NCBI RefSeq assembly: GCF_001429725.1
Contig: NZ_LMHV01000043.1
Location: forward strand, 741,577 to 805,576
Direction: 5' to 3'
From: Rhizobium sp. Root708
Lineage (GTDB): Bacteria; Pseudomonadota; Alphaproteobacteria; Rhizobiales; Rhizobiaceae
DNA: 64,000 nucleotides
The notes beneath the pieces were generated by a model. The model did no database searches and was not told the origin of the DNA. It saw nothing but the letters and a program-made list of their open reading frames with translations. Below are positions 27,837 through 36,603 of the stretch, one piece after another. Position numbers and translations under genes: made by a program. Every line of letters starts with the position of its first letter. Positions within the stretch are counted from its first letter, which is position 1.

Positions 27837-27960
27837 CGCGCTGCGTAAATTTCGCATTCCGCATCCAAAACACGAGCCGAATTTGCTTGCCATTCGACCG
27901 AAGGCGTGTTTTGACCGCGACCTGCCGCGTGGCAAGTCCTCTAGGAAATGAAGGTGAAGC

Positions 27961-28416
27961 ATGGCGCGCGAAACCGCTCCCCATATTTTGATCGTCGAAG
28001 CCCGTTTCTATGACGATATGGCAGATGCCCTTCTCGAAGGCGCGACCTTCGCATTGAAGGAGGCCGGCGCCACCTATGATGTCGTGACCGTGCCGGGTGC
28101 TCTCGAGATTCCCGCGGCCATTGCCATGGCGCTCGATGGAGCAGACAATGAAGGCACGAACTATGACGGCTATGTCGCCCTCGGCATGGTCATTCGTGGC
28201 GAGACCTATCATTTCGATATCGTGTCGAACGAATCTTCGCGTGCGTTGATGGATCTCGCAGTCAGTGAATCGCTTGCTCTCGGCAACGGCATTTTGACGG
28301 TTGAGAATGACGAACAGGCATGGTCGCGTGTGCGCCGTTCGGACAAGGACAAGGGCGGCTTTGCTGCTCGTGCGGCTCTCACGATGATCGAGCTGAAAAA
28401 GAAGTTGGGTGCATAA
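27961..28416 (+). CDS. ribH: 6,7-dimethyl-8-ribityllumazine synthase
   Basis: 151 residues; makes the lumazine precursor of riboflavin. Conserved blocks are ARFYDDMADALLEGA, VPGALEIPAAIAMAL, and ALGMVIRGETYHFDIVSNES with the catalytic His. Downstream nusB begins 3 bases after its stop, the usual ribH-nusB pair. It is separated from ribDE by 286 bases and probably has its own promoter. Confidence 0.95.
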   Translation: MARETAPHILIVEARFYDDMADALLEGATFALKEAGATYDVVTVPGALEIPAAIAMALDGADNEGTNYDGYVALGMVIRGETYHFDIVSNESSRALMDLAVSESLALGNGILTVENDEQAWSRVRRSDKDKGGFAARAALTMIELKKKLGA

Positions 28417-28419
28417 AGA

Positions 28420-28902
28420 ATGACGAACGAAAACTCGGAGCGTCCGGTCAAGACGGCCAACCAGCGAGGCGCTGCGCGTCTCGCCGCGGTTCAGGCGCTC
28501 TACCAGATGGACATCGGTGGAACCGGTGTCCTCGAAATTGTTGCCGAATATGAAGCGCATCGCCTCGGTCAGGAGCTCGACGGCGAGACCTACCTGAAGG
28601 CCGACGCTTCCTGGTTCCGCTCCATCGTCTCGGGCGTGGTTCGCGAGCAGACACGCCTCGATCCGTTGATTGCGTCCGCTCTTCAGGACGATTGGGCATT
28701 ATCGCGCCTCGACAGCACGGTTCGCGCCATCCTGCGCGCCGGCGTGTTTGAAATACTCGAGCGCAAGGACGTGCCGGTTGCGGTCATCGTCACAGAATAT
28801 GTCGAGATCGCGCAGGCCTTCTTCAGCGAAGATGAGCCGAAGCTGGTGAATGCGGTCCTTGATCGCATTGCCAAGCAGGTGCGTGGCGACGCCAAAAAAT
28901 AG
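28420..28902 (+). CDS. nusB: Transcription antitermination factor NusB
   Basis: 160 residues, all-helical, binds boxA of rRNA leaders with NusE (S10). RGAARLAAVQALYQMDIGG and the C-terminal EILERKDVPVAVIVTEYVEI are diagnostic, as is the position immediately after ribH. Confidence 0.94.
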   Translation: MTNENSERPVKTANQRGAARLAAVQALYQMDIGGTGVLEIVAEYEAHRLGQELDGETYLKADASWFRSIVSGVVREQTRLDPLIASALQDDWALSRLDSTVRAILRAGVFEILERKDVPVAVIVTEYVEIAQAFFSEDEPKLVNAVLDRIAKQVRGDAKK

Positions 28903-29071
28903 GGCCAGAACGCTCGCCGCCGAGCGCTCCGCCATTTTGGTCATTCCTCCTTTCCCGTTGCTCCGTAAGGGTTTTCAGCCCTTGCGGGGCTTGACGTCGT
29001 TTGTTCCACCACGCAATCTCCACCCGGCGTTGCAGCATTTCTGTGGGAGGAAATCGAGTCGGCGTATTCGC

Positions 29072-29107
29072 AGCCGGAGAGGGAGTGAGCTCCGGCTCTT
29101 TTGGAGG
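29072..29107 (+). promoter_or_regulatory. Leader hairpin next to the hppA ribosome-binding site
   Basis: AGCCGGAG (29072-29079) pairs with CTCCGGCT (29090-29097), followed by CTTTT and then the Shine-Dalgarno GGAGG (29103-29107). It resembles a small terminator placed just before the start codon, so an attenuation role is possible. Confidence 0.4.
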
Positions 29108-29117
29108 AAAGAGCGAA

Positions 29118-31253
29118 ATGACCATTCTTTTATGCGTAATAGCATGCGGTCTGCTCTCGGTGGTTTACGCCATCTGGGCAACCCGGTCGGTGCTGGCCGC
29201 CGATCAGGGCAATAGCCGCATGCAGGAGATCGCGGGCTATATCCGCGAGGGCGCGCAGGCCTATCTGACGCGTCAATACAAGACTATTGCCATCGTCGGT
29301 ATCGTTGTCTTCATTGTAGCCTGGCTGCTACTCTCCGGCACGGCTGCAATCGGCTTTCTGATCGGAGCCGTTCTTTCTGGCGTTGCAGGCTTCATCGGTA
29401 TGCACGTGTCTGTCCGGGCGAATGTCCGGACCGCACAGGCCGCATCTCATAGTCTTTCCGCCGGCTTGGAAATTGCCTTCAAGTCGGGAGCCATCACCGG
29501 CATGCTCGTTGCAGGCTTGGCCCTTCTCGGCGTTTCCATCTACTTTTTCGTGCTTACCTCGGTGCTCGGACATGATCCCGGCTCGCGTGAGGTTATCGAC
29601 TCATTGGTCGCGCTTGGCTTCGGCGCGTCGCTGATCTCGATCTTCGCGCGTCTCGGCGGTGGTATTTTCACCAAGGGCGCCGACGTCGGCGGCGATCTCG
29701 TTGGCAAGGTCGAGGCCGGAATTCCGGAAGATGATCCGCGTAACCCGGCTACCATCGCTGATAACGTTGGCGACAACGTTGGCGATTGCGCTGGCATGGC
29801 GGCAGACCTTTTCGAGACCTACGCTGTGTCAGTGGTCGCGACGATGGTTCTCGCCTCGATCTTCTTTGCGGGTATGCCGACTCTGGAAACGGCGATGATC
29901 TACCCGTTGGCGATTTGCGGCGCGTGCATCATCACCTCGATCGTCGGCACGTTCTTCGTCAAGCTTGGCAGCAACGGGTCGATCATGGGCGCGCTCTACA
30001 AGGGGCTCATCGTAACCGGCCTGCTGTCGATCGTCGGGCTCGGCCTTGCGACCTCGCTGACGATTGGATGGGGATCCCTCGGAACGCTCGGCGGTGTGGA
30101 GACGACAGGAACCGATCTCTTCATTTGCGGCCTTGTCGGCCTTGTCGTCACGGCATTGATCGTGGTGATCACCGAATACTACACCGGCACGAACAAGCGC
30201 CCGGTGAATTCGATCGCCCAGGCCTCCGTCACCGGTCACGGGACCAACGTCATCCAGGGGCTTGCAGTCTCTCTTGAATCGACGGCGCTCCCGGCGATCG
30301 TCATCGTTGGCGGCATTCTCGCGACCTATCAGCTGGGCGGTCTCTTTGGAACCGGCATTGCCGTCACCGCCATGCTCGGTATTGCCGGCATGATCGTGGC
30401 TCTCGATGCCTTCGGACCGGTCACGGACAATGCGGGCGGTATCGCCGAAATGTCCCATCTGCCGCCTGAAGTGCGCAAGTCGACCGACGCGCTCGATGCT
30501 GTCGGCAACACGACGAAAGCCGTCACCAAGGGGTATGCGATCGGCTCTGCCGGTCTCGGCGCCCTGGTCCTGTTTGCCGCCTATTCCTACGATCTCAAGT
30601 ACTTTGCCGCCAATGGTGACAAGTATCCGTATTTTGCAGGCATCGGCGACATTTCATTCGACCTGTCGAATCCCTATGTCGTCGCCGGATTGATCTTCGG
30701 CGGTCTCATTCCCTATCTCTTCGGTGGCATCGCGATGACAGCGGTCGGTCGCGCGGCCGGCGCCATCGTCGAGGAGGTTCGCCGGCAGTTCAAGGAGAAG
30801 CCCGGCATCATGCAGGGCACCGAGCGGCCTGACTACGGCAAGGCCGTCGATCTTCTGACGAAGGCGGCGATCAGGGAGATGATCATTCCGTCGCTCCTGC
30901 CCGTGCTGGCGCCTGTCGTCGTCTACTTCGGCGTGCTTTTGATCTCGGGCTCCAAGGCATCGGCCTTTGCAGCGCTCGGCGCATCGCTCCTCGGCGTGAT
31001 CATCAACGGTCTCTTCGTCGCGATCTCGATGACATCGGGCGGCGGCGCATGGGACAACGCCAAGAAGTCCTTCGAGGACGGTTTCGTCGACAAGGACGGC
31101 GTTCGCCACATGAAGGGATCGGATGCCCACAAGGCTTCCGTGACCGGCGACACCGTGGGCGACCCCTACAAGGATACGGCAGGTCCTGCCGTGAACCCGG
31201 CGATCAAGATCACCAACATCGTCGCGCTGCTTCTGCTGGCAATTCTGGCGTAA
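29118..31253 (+). CDS. hppA: K+-independent membrane-bound inorganic pyrophosphatase
   Basis: 711 residues, about 16 membrane helices; couples pyrophosphate hydrolysis to H+ pumping. The substrate site is in GGGIFTKGADVGGDLVGKVE and DNVGDNVGDCAGMAADLFE. Lys467 in GNTTKAVTKG is the residue that replaces the K+ requirement (K+-dependent enzymes have GNTTAA), so this is the K+-independent class. The start is ATG 29118 with GGAGG about 10 bases upstream. It ends in a strong terminator. Confidence 0.95.
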   Translation: MTILLCVIACGLLSVVYAIWATRSVLAADQGNSRMQEIAGYIREGAQAYLTRQYKTIAIVGIVVFIVAWLLLSGTAAIGFLIGAVLSGVAGFIGMHVSVRANVRTAQAASHSLSAGLEIAFKSGAITGMLVAGLALLGVSIYFFVLTSVLGHDPGSREVIDSLVALGFGASLISIFARLGGGIFTKGADVGGDLVGKVEAGIPEDDPRNPATIADNVGDNVGDCAGMAADLFETYAVSVVATMVLASIFFAGMPTLETAMIYPLAICGACIITSIVGTFFVKLGSNGSIMGALYKGLIVTGLLSIVGLGLATSLTIGWGSLGTLGGVETTGTDLFICGLVGLVVTALIVVITEYYTGTNKRPVNSIAQASVTGHGTNVIQGLAVSLESTALPAIVIVGGILATYQLGGLFGTGIAVTAMLGIAGMIVALDAFGPVTDNAGGIAEMSHLPPEVRKSTDALDAVGNTTKAVTKGYAIGSAGLGALVLFAAYSYDLKYFAANGDKYPYFAGIGDISFDLSNPYVVAGLIFGGLIPYLFGGIAMTAVGRAAGAIVEEVRRQFKEKPGIMQGTERPDYGKAVDLLTKAAIREMIIPSLLPVLAPVVVYFGVLLISGSKASAFAALGASLLGVIINGLFVAISMTSGGGAWDNAKKSFEDGFVDKDGVRHMKGSDAHKASVTGDTVGDPYKDTAGPAVNPAIKITNIVALLLLAILA

Positions 31254-31274
31254 GCAATACTTCGACAAGGCAAA

Positions 31275-31309
31275 GAAAAAACCCGCCGGATCGCTCCGGC
31301 GGGTTTTTT
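31275..31309. terminator. Strong bidirectional terminator
   Basis: AAAAAACCCGCCGGA pairs with TCCGGCGGGTTTTTT across a TCGC loop, between hppA and the convergent BamE-like gene. Confidence 0.9.
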
Positions 31310-31325
31310 GATTGGTGTGGCGCCT

Positions 31326-31859
31326 TTAGCGAAGGCTGCCCGGGTTCTGTGGCGACGCGGGAGCGCCGGCGGTGCCGAACAGGCCCTTGGCCATATTCGC
31401 GGCACTGCCACCGGAAAGCAGCTGCTGCAGGAAGGTAAGATCCTTGCCGCCCGTAGGCGTGACGCGCGTGACGGTATCGAAGACCTTGCCGTCCTGGAGG
31501 GTGTAGTTCGCGCGACGCGCGACGACGCCGTCCTTGTCGAAATAGATCGCCAGAACGCTCTGGTCGACGACCTTCAGCTTCTGGAACGCGACCGAACGCT
31601 CGCGGCGCTGGGAAATATAGTAGAAGACTTCGCCATCGAAGGTGGCCGTGGTCGACGGTGTGCCGAGCGAAAGAAGGACCTGCTCGCGGCTCGAACCTTC
31701 CGGGACAAGATTGAGAGACTGCTCGTCGGCAACGTAACCGCCGTTCAGGACGGTGCCGGTCTGGCAGCCGGACAACCCGGCGGAGGCGATCATGATGGCA
31801 ATGGCGGCATTGCTGAGGAATTTTTTGTCAGACTTGAAATACCGTTTCTTCAACGACAT
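31326..31859 (-). CDS. BamE/SmpA-like outer membrane assembly lipoprotein
   Basis: 177 residues. The lipobox LSGC places the acylated Cys at residue 32. The BamE/OmlA core covers about 50-130, with LVPEGSSREQVLLSLGTPS and VFYYISQRRERSV. It probably attaches to the outer membrane and stabilises the BAM complex. The C-terminal Gly/Ala/Pro-rich tail is an alphaproteobacterial extension. It is divergent from the bc1 chaperone gene with a gap of about 240 bases. Confidence 0.85.
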   Translation of the reverse strand: MSLKKRYFKSDKKFLSNAAIAIMIASAGLSGCQTGTVLNGGYVADEQSLNLVPEGSSREQVLLSLGTPSTTATFDGEVFYYISQRRERSVAFQKLKVVDQSVLAIYFDKDGVVARRANYTLQDGKVFDTVTRVTPTGGKDLTFLQQLLSGGSAANMAKGLFGTAGAPASPQNPGSLR

Positions 31860-32098
31860 CTACTCCCTAAAGATATTGAAGGCAGCCATTGGCCCGCGAG
31901 TGTCGCTGATGCAAAACCATTGTGGCCTTTCCGGGGTCGGATGATTGCCACGGCATCGACGAGTATCCCAGCGCTCTGTCGGCGGCGGCCAGCTTCGGCA
32001 TTGCAATTCGCGCATGCTTCGGTAAACCAGCTTTCAAAATCATGCAACAAGGCCGGACGCTGCTTGGCGCGAAGAATGAGGCCTTTCCGGAAAAAACA

Positions 32099-32632
32099 AT
32101 GATCTTCGGGCTCTTTGGCAAGAAAAACAACAATCAAGCAATCGTCGACCGGCAATATGCGACGCTGACATCGGCTGCGCGCATGCCGGGTTTCTACGAG
32201 CATCAGAACGTCCCCGACACTGTCATGGGGCGCTTCGAGATGCTGTCGGCGGTGATGATCCTTTTTTTTCGCAGGACACGCGCCTCGCAAACGAGTGGCC
32301 AGGAGCTTGCTCAGGAAATCGTCGACGCCTTCTTCGAGGACATCGACTATTCCATCCGCGAACTGGGTATCGGCGACAATACCGTGCCGAAGCGGATGAA
32401 GAAGCTGGCGGGGATGTTTTACGGCCGGCTCGAATCCTATTCCAAGGCCATGGACGCCGGCGACGCCGGGGCCTTGGCAACGGCCCTCGGGCGGAATATT
32501 CACCCCAAAACGGCCGAAGCAATTGATATGGGCGGTTTGGCAGGTTGGATGTTTCAGGCCGAAGCCCATCTGTCCGCCCAGTCCGAAGACGTGATTGCAA
32601 CGGGCTCGGCAACGCTCCCGGCCGTTGCGTGA
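32099..32632 (+). CDS. Ubiquinol-cytochrome c chaperone family protein
   Basis: 177 residues of the CBP3/UbcC family (PF03981), which assists assembly of cytochrome b in the bc1 complex. Recognisable stretches are RFEMLSAVMILFFRR, VDAFFEDIDYSIRELGIGD and KRMKKLAGMFYGRLESY. The frame is open much further upstream, but the conserved protein begins MIFGLFGKK at ATG 32099. A 10-base gap separates it from the DUF177 gene. Confidence 0.85.
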   Translation: MIFGLFGKKNNNQAIVDRQYATLTSAARMPGFYEHQNVPDTVMGRFEMLSAVMILFFRRTRASQTSGQELAQEIVDAFFEDIDYSIRELGIGDNTVPKRMKKLAGMFYGRLESYSKAMDAGDAGALATALGRNIHPKTAEAIDMGGLAGWMFQAEAHLSAQSEDVIATGSATLPAVA

Positions 32633-32642
32633 GGAGACAATC

Positions 32643-33197
32643 ATGACGAAAACACACGACGAAGTACCCTTTTCCTACCTCGTGAAGGTCGGCCACATCT
32701 CCGCTAATCCGGTTGAAGTGCGCCTCGAGGCGGATGCAAGGGAGTTGAAGGCCTTGGCTGAGACGTGGAACGTGCTTTCTGTCGAATCTCTCCGCGCAGA
32801 CCTGCAGATTTCCCGATGGAAGCGCGATGGCGTGCGCGTGAAGGGCAGGGTGAAGGCTAATATCGTCCAGGCATGCGTCGTTACCCTGGAGCCCGTACCA
32901 TCTGCACTCGACGAAACCTTCGAGCAGATTTTCGTTCCCGAGAATTCGAAGCTGGCGCGTCGCGCGGCAAATGATGCCGGCGAAATGGTCCTTGATCCTG
33001 ATGGCCCCGATTTGCCGGAAAGCTTCGTCGGAGATACGATTGATGCTGGAGAGGTGGTTACGGAGTTCGCTGCCCTGGCGATCGATCCTTATCCGCGCAA
33101 GCAGGGGATCGAGTTCGACAGTCACATAGAGGACACGGGCGAGAACGATAAAAAGCCATCCGCCTTTGCCGTGCTGAAGGACTGGAAAAAGGACTGA
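32643..33197 (+). CDS. DUF177 (YceD-like) protein
   Basis: 184 residues. VKGRVKANIVQACVVTLEPV contains the conserved Cys of the family. In many bacteria YceD/DUF177 is encoded before rpmF (ribosomal protein L32) and plsX and is linked to 23S rRNA accumulation. Here rpmF is absent and plsX follows after about 100 bases. GAGGAG lies just before ATG 32643. Confidence 0.85.
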   Translation: MTKTHDEVPFSYLVKVGHISANPVEVRLEADARELKALAETWNVLSVESLRADLQISRWKRDGVRVKGRVKANIVQACVVTLEPVPSALDETFEQIFVPENSKLARRAANDAGEMVLDPDGPDLPESFVGDTIDAGEVVTEFAALAIDPYPRKQGIEFDSHIEDTGENDKKPSAFAVLKDWKKD

Positions 33198-33300
33198 AAG
33201 CCTTTGGCTATTTGACACAATTCAGTTGTATGCGACGGGAAAACCGGTATTTTGGCCGAAATTTCGCTCTCTCGGGGCGAAAAATAAGGATCAGGGACGC

Positions 33301-34347
33301 GTGATCAGAATTTCTCTCGACCTCATGGGTGGCGACTTTGGTCCCCAGGTTGTCATCCCCGGTGCCGCGAAGGCGCTGGAAAGACATCCCGATATTACGT
33401 TCGTGATGTATGGTTTGAAGGAACAGTGCGAACCCGTTCTCAATCAGTTTCCGAAGGTAAAAGAGAAGTCGATTTTCCACGACTGCGAGCTTGCTGTGCG
33501 CATGGACGAGAAGCCGAGCCAGGCTCTCCGCCGTGGCCGTTACGTCTCGACGATGTGGCGCTCCATCGAAGCGGTGAAGACGAAGGAAGCCGACGTCGCG
33601 GTTTCGGCCGGAAATACCGGCGCGCTGATGGCCATGGCCAAATTCTGTCTGCGCACGATGGCGAATATCGAACGTCCGGCGATTGCGGCGATCTGGCCGA
33701 CCCTCAAGGGCGAAAGCATCGTTCTCGATGTGGGCGCGACGATCGGCGCCGATTCGCAGCAGCTAATGGATTTTGCCCTCATGGGTGGCGCCATGGCGCG
33801 TGCATTGTTCGATGTCGAGCGCCCGACGATCGGCCTTCTGAATGTCGGCGTCGAAGAGATCAAGGGGCAGGAAGAGGTTCGCGAAGCCGGACGCCTGCTT
33901 CGCGAAGCAGACCTCGATTCGCTTGAGTATTTCGGCTTCGTGGAGGGCAATGATCTGGGCAAGGGAACGGTCGACGTTGTCGTCACCGAGGGCTTCTCCG
34001 GAAATATTGCGCTGAAGGCTGCCGAAGGCACCGCGCGTCAGATCGGTGAATATCTGCGGGCGGCGATGTCGCGTACCTTGCTGGCAAGGATCGGCTATCT
34101 CTTTGCGAAGGGCGCATTCGACATGCTCCGCGAGAAGATGGATCCAAGCCGGGTCAACGGCGGCGTCTTCCTTGGGTTGAATGGCGTGGTCATCAAGAGC
34201 CATGGCGGAGCCAATGCCGACGGGATCGCGGCCGCGATCGAGGTCGGCTACGACATGGCCAAGAATGGCCTCAATCAGAAAATAGAAAACGATCTTCAAA
34301 AATATCATGCCAAGCGGCAGCCCCCTATCGGGCCGGAAGCCGCGTGA
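33301..34347 (+). CDS. plsX: Phosphate acyltransferase PlsX
   Basis: 348 residues; converts acyl-ACP to acyl-phosphate for phospholipid synthesis. Blocks include SLDLMGGDFGPQVVIPGA, VSAGNTGALMAMAKF, and VVTEGFSGNIALKAAEG. The start is GTG 33301 with AGGGA about 5 bases before; the upstream open frame is not conserved. fabH follows after 19 bases: plsX-fabH is the classic pairing. Confidence 0.95.
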   Translation: MIRISLDLMGGDFGPQVVIPGAAKALERHPDITFVMYGLKEQCEPVLNQFPKVKEKSIFHDCELAVRMDEKPSQALRRGRYVSTMWRSIEAVKTKEADVAVSAGNTGALMAMAKFCLRTMANIERPAIAAIWPTLKGESIVLDVGATIGADSQQLMDFALMGGAMARALFDVERPTIGLLNVGVEEIKGQEEVREAGRLLREADLDSLEYFGFVEGNDLGKGTVDVVVTEGFSGNIALKAAEGTARQIGEYLRAAMSRTLLARIGYLFAKGAFDMLREKMDPSRVNGGVFLGLNGVVIKSHGGANADGIAAAIEVGYDMAKNGLNQKIENDLQKYHAKRQPPIGPEAA

Positions 34348-34366
34348 GCGACGGGGTTTAAGCAAT

Positions 34367-35338
34367 ATGATCCGTTCAGTGGTTCGTGGTTTCGGGGCAG
34401 CGCTTCCGAAGCGCGTAATGACAAATCGCGACATGGAAGATGTCGTCGATACCTCCGACGAATGGATCGTCCAGCGTACGGGTATCCGCCAGCGTTATAT
34501 TGCCGGTGACGATGAGACGACGTCGTCGCTCGGCGAAGCGGCTGCTCGCGCGGCCCTCGACAAGGCAGGCCTGACACCTGCCGATATCGATCTCATCATC
34601 TGTGCCACCTCGACGCCCGACAATACCTTCCCGGCGACGGCGGTGAATATTCAGAACCGTCTGGGCATGACCCACGGATTTGCCTTCGACGTTCAGGCCG
34701 TCTGCACCGGATTCGTCTACGCCGTGACCACGGCGGATGCCTACATCCGCGGCGGTCTGGCGAAGCGCGTTCTGGTCATCGGTGCCGAAACCTTCTCACG
34801 CATTCTCGACTGGAACGACCGCACGACCTGCGTCCTCTTCGGCGATGGCGCGGGCGCGATCGTGCTCGAGGCGGGCGAGGGCGCTGGCACGACGGCGGAT
34901 CGCGGCGTTCTGACCGCGCATCTTCGCTCCGACGGCTCGCACAAGGACAAGCTCTACGTCGATGGTGGTCCGTCGAGCACCGGAACGGTCGGCAAGCTTC
35001 GCATGGAGGGCCGTGAGGTCTTCAAGTATGCGGTCGGCATGATTACCGACGTGATCGAGGCAGCTTTCAAGGCGACTGATACGACGTCTGACGATCTCGA
35101 CTGGCTTGTGCCGCATCAGGCCAACCGCCGCATCATCGACGGCTCGGCCAAGAAGCTGAATATCGCGCCGGAAAAGGTCGTCATAACCGTTGACCTGCAC
35201 GGCAATACCTCGGCCGCTTCGATCCCGCTGGCGCTGGCAACCGCGGCCGCTGACGGTCGTATCAAGCAGGGCGATCTCGTGATGCTGGAAGCGATGGGCG
35301 GCGGCTTCACTTGGGGCGCTGTACTGCTGCGCTGGTAG
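34367..35338 (+). CDS. fabH: 3-oxoacyl-ACP synthase III
   Basis: 323 residues; starts fatty-acid synthesis by condensing acetyl-CoA with malonyl-ACP. The Cys-His-Asn triad is visible in FDVQAVCTGFVYAV (Cys about 113), VPHQANRRIIDG and LHGNTSAASIP. ATG 34367 (MIRSVVRGFGAALPKRVM) is the conserved start. Confidence 0.96.
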   Translation: MIRSVVRGFGAALPKRVMTNRDMEDVVDTSDEWIVQRTGIRQRYIAGDDETTSSLGEAAARAALDKAGLTPADIDLIICATSTPDNTFPATAVNIQNRLGMTHGFAFDVQAVCTGFVYAVTTADAYIRGGLAKRVLVIGAETFSRILDWNDRTTCVLFGDGAGAIVLEAGEGAGTTADRGVLTAHLRSDGSHKDKLYVDGGPSSTGTVGKLRMEGREVFKYAVGMITDVIEAAFKATDTTSDDLDWLVPHQANRRIIDGSAKKLNIAPEKVVITVDLHGNTSAASIPLALATAAADGRIKQGDLVMLEAMGGGFTWGAVLLRW

Positions 35339-35377
35339 TGCATCCAAAAACCGAAAAAACTGACAACGAACAAGAGC

Positions 35378-35406
35378 TTGACCGTAAGGCGCAAGACAAA
35401 TAATCT
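35378..35406 (+). promoter_or_regulatory. Predicted sigma-70-type promoter of ihfA
   Basis: TTGACC at 35378-35383 and TAATCT at 35401-35406 with exactly 17 bases between, about 43 bases before the ihfA start. Confidence 0.45.
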
Positions 35407-35448
35407 TCGCTCGTTTCATAAATATCTTAGGCGATGGGCGGGGAAACC

Positions 35449-35787
35449 ATGACCGGAAAAACAGTGACGCGAGCAGATTTGGCAGAGTCCGTTTTTCGCA
35501 AGGTTGGTTTATCTCGAACAGAGTCGGCGGAACTCGTGGAGACCGTGATCGACGAGATCTGCAATGCGATCGTCCGCGGCGAAACAGTCAAGCTGTCCTC
35601 TTTCGCGACCTTTCAGGTTCGTGACAAGAACGAGCGCATCGGCCGCAACCCGAAGACCGGCGAAGAAGTGCCGATCTCGCCGCGTCGCGTGATGACCTTC
35701 AAGGCATCCAACGTCCTGAAGACGCGCATCCTCAAGGCGCACACCTCCCGCAAGGCCAAGCTGAAGCCGGCAAGCCCCGCTCCCTGA
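35449..35787 (+). CDS. ihfA: Integration host factor subunit alpha
   Basis: 112 residues, nucleoid protein that bends DNA as a heterodimer with IhfB. The beta-arm carries RIGRNPKTGEEVPISPRRV. ATG 35449 has GGGGAA just before it; the ATG at 35434 would add five residues. The tail KAKLKPASPAP is a rhizobial extension. Confidence 0.93.
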   Translation: MTGKTVTRADLAESVFRKVGLSRTESAELVETVIDEICNAIVRGETVKLSSFATFQVRDKNERIGRNPKTGEEVPISPRRVMTFKASNVLKTRILKAHTSRKAKLKPASPAP

Positions 35788-35808
35788 GGTTTTTGGGATG
35801 CGCGCGCG

Positions 35809-35824
35809 CCGGCCAGACGGCCGG
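35809..35824 (+). other. GC-rich hairpin after ihfA
   Basis: CCGGCC-AGAC-GGCCGG with no T-run; possible processing or pausing site rather than a terminator. Confidence 0.3.
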
Positions 35825-35863
35825 ACCCGCGCTATTCCCTCAGTGATCTGTGCGCTTGTCGAA

Positions 35864-35884
35864 GACGTGACTTGAATTCACGTC
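35864..35884 (+). promoter_or_regulatory. Dyad upstream of MerR gene (candidate operator)
   Basis: GACGTGA-CTTGAAT-TCACGTC is a perfect 7+7 dyad about 108 bases before the MerR start, a plausible autoregulatory site. Confidence 0.4.
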
Positions 35885-35991
35885 GGCAAACCGTTGAAAT
35901 ATGATGAGTCGCGAAGCATGTTCGCGTCGCTACCGTCGGCGGCGTTCGAGGTGCATGCCCGGACAAGCCTCGAGAGAGCGTAGGGAGTACG

Positions 35992-36525
35992 ATGTTGGAC
36001 AAGAGCCCGGATGCTTTCCGCACCATCAGCGAGGTGGCGGACGATCTCGATCTTCCGCAACATGTCCTGCGTTTCTGGGAGACGCGATTCCCGCAGATCA
36101 AGCCGATGAAGCGTGGCGGCGGACGCCGCTATTATCGCCCTGAGGATATCGACCTTCTCAAGGGCATACGCCATCTGCTCTACGATCACGGCTACACGAT
36201 CAAGGGCGTGCAGAAGCTCTTGAAGACGAACGGCAACAAGTTCGTCATTTCCATCGGTCATGGCGACCTTGCAAGCGTGCAGGCGCTGACCGGGCATCAG
36301 GAGGCGGAAAGCGATCCGCGCGTTGCCACGGCAGAGGAAGATCAGGTCGTTGGCCGCGCCAAGCCGCCGATCACGCGCCGCTTTTTCAATTTCGTCGGCG
36401 GAGAAGACGAATCTCCTGAAGTCTCGATCGGCAAATCGAGTGTCGGCAAGGAGGATCGGGCCTTGTTGCAGGAGGCGCTCTACGACCTGCTTGAATGCAA
36501 GCGTCTTCTTGACCAGGTCCGCTAG
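35992..36525 (+). CDS. MerR-family transcriptional regulator
   Basis: 177 residues. The N-terminal HTH (residues about 8-75) reads FRTISEVADDLDLPQHVLRF then RRYYRPEDIDLLKGIRHLLY. The C-terminal part is long, charged and lacks effector cysteines, so the signal is unknown. The gene lies downstream of ihfA, as is common in Rhizobiales. AGGGAG sits close before ATG 35992. Confidence 0.85.
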   Translation: MLDKSPDAFRTISEVADDLDLPQHVLRFWETRFPQIKPMKRGGGRRYYRPEDIDLLKGIRHLLYDHGYTIKGVQKLLKTNGNKFVISIGHGDLASVQALTGHQEAESDPRVATAEEDQVVGRAKPPITRRFFNFVGGEDESPEVSIGKSSVGKEDRALLQEALYDLLECKRLLDQVR

Positions 36526-36603
36526 TACGCCGACCTGTCGCTGATAACCTTTCCGGATGAGCCCCCGGGAAGGGCTCTCTTGCCAAGCTTTAAGGAAATT
36601 CCC

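Noticed and set aside
27675..27960. FMN riboswitch before ribH
   Set aside because: None of the conserved junction sequences could be found; only simple repeats are present.
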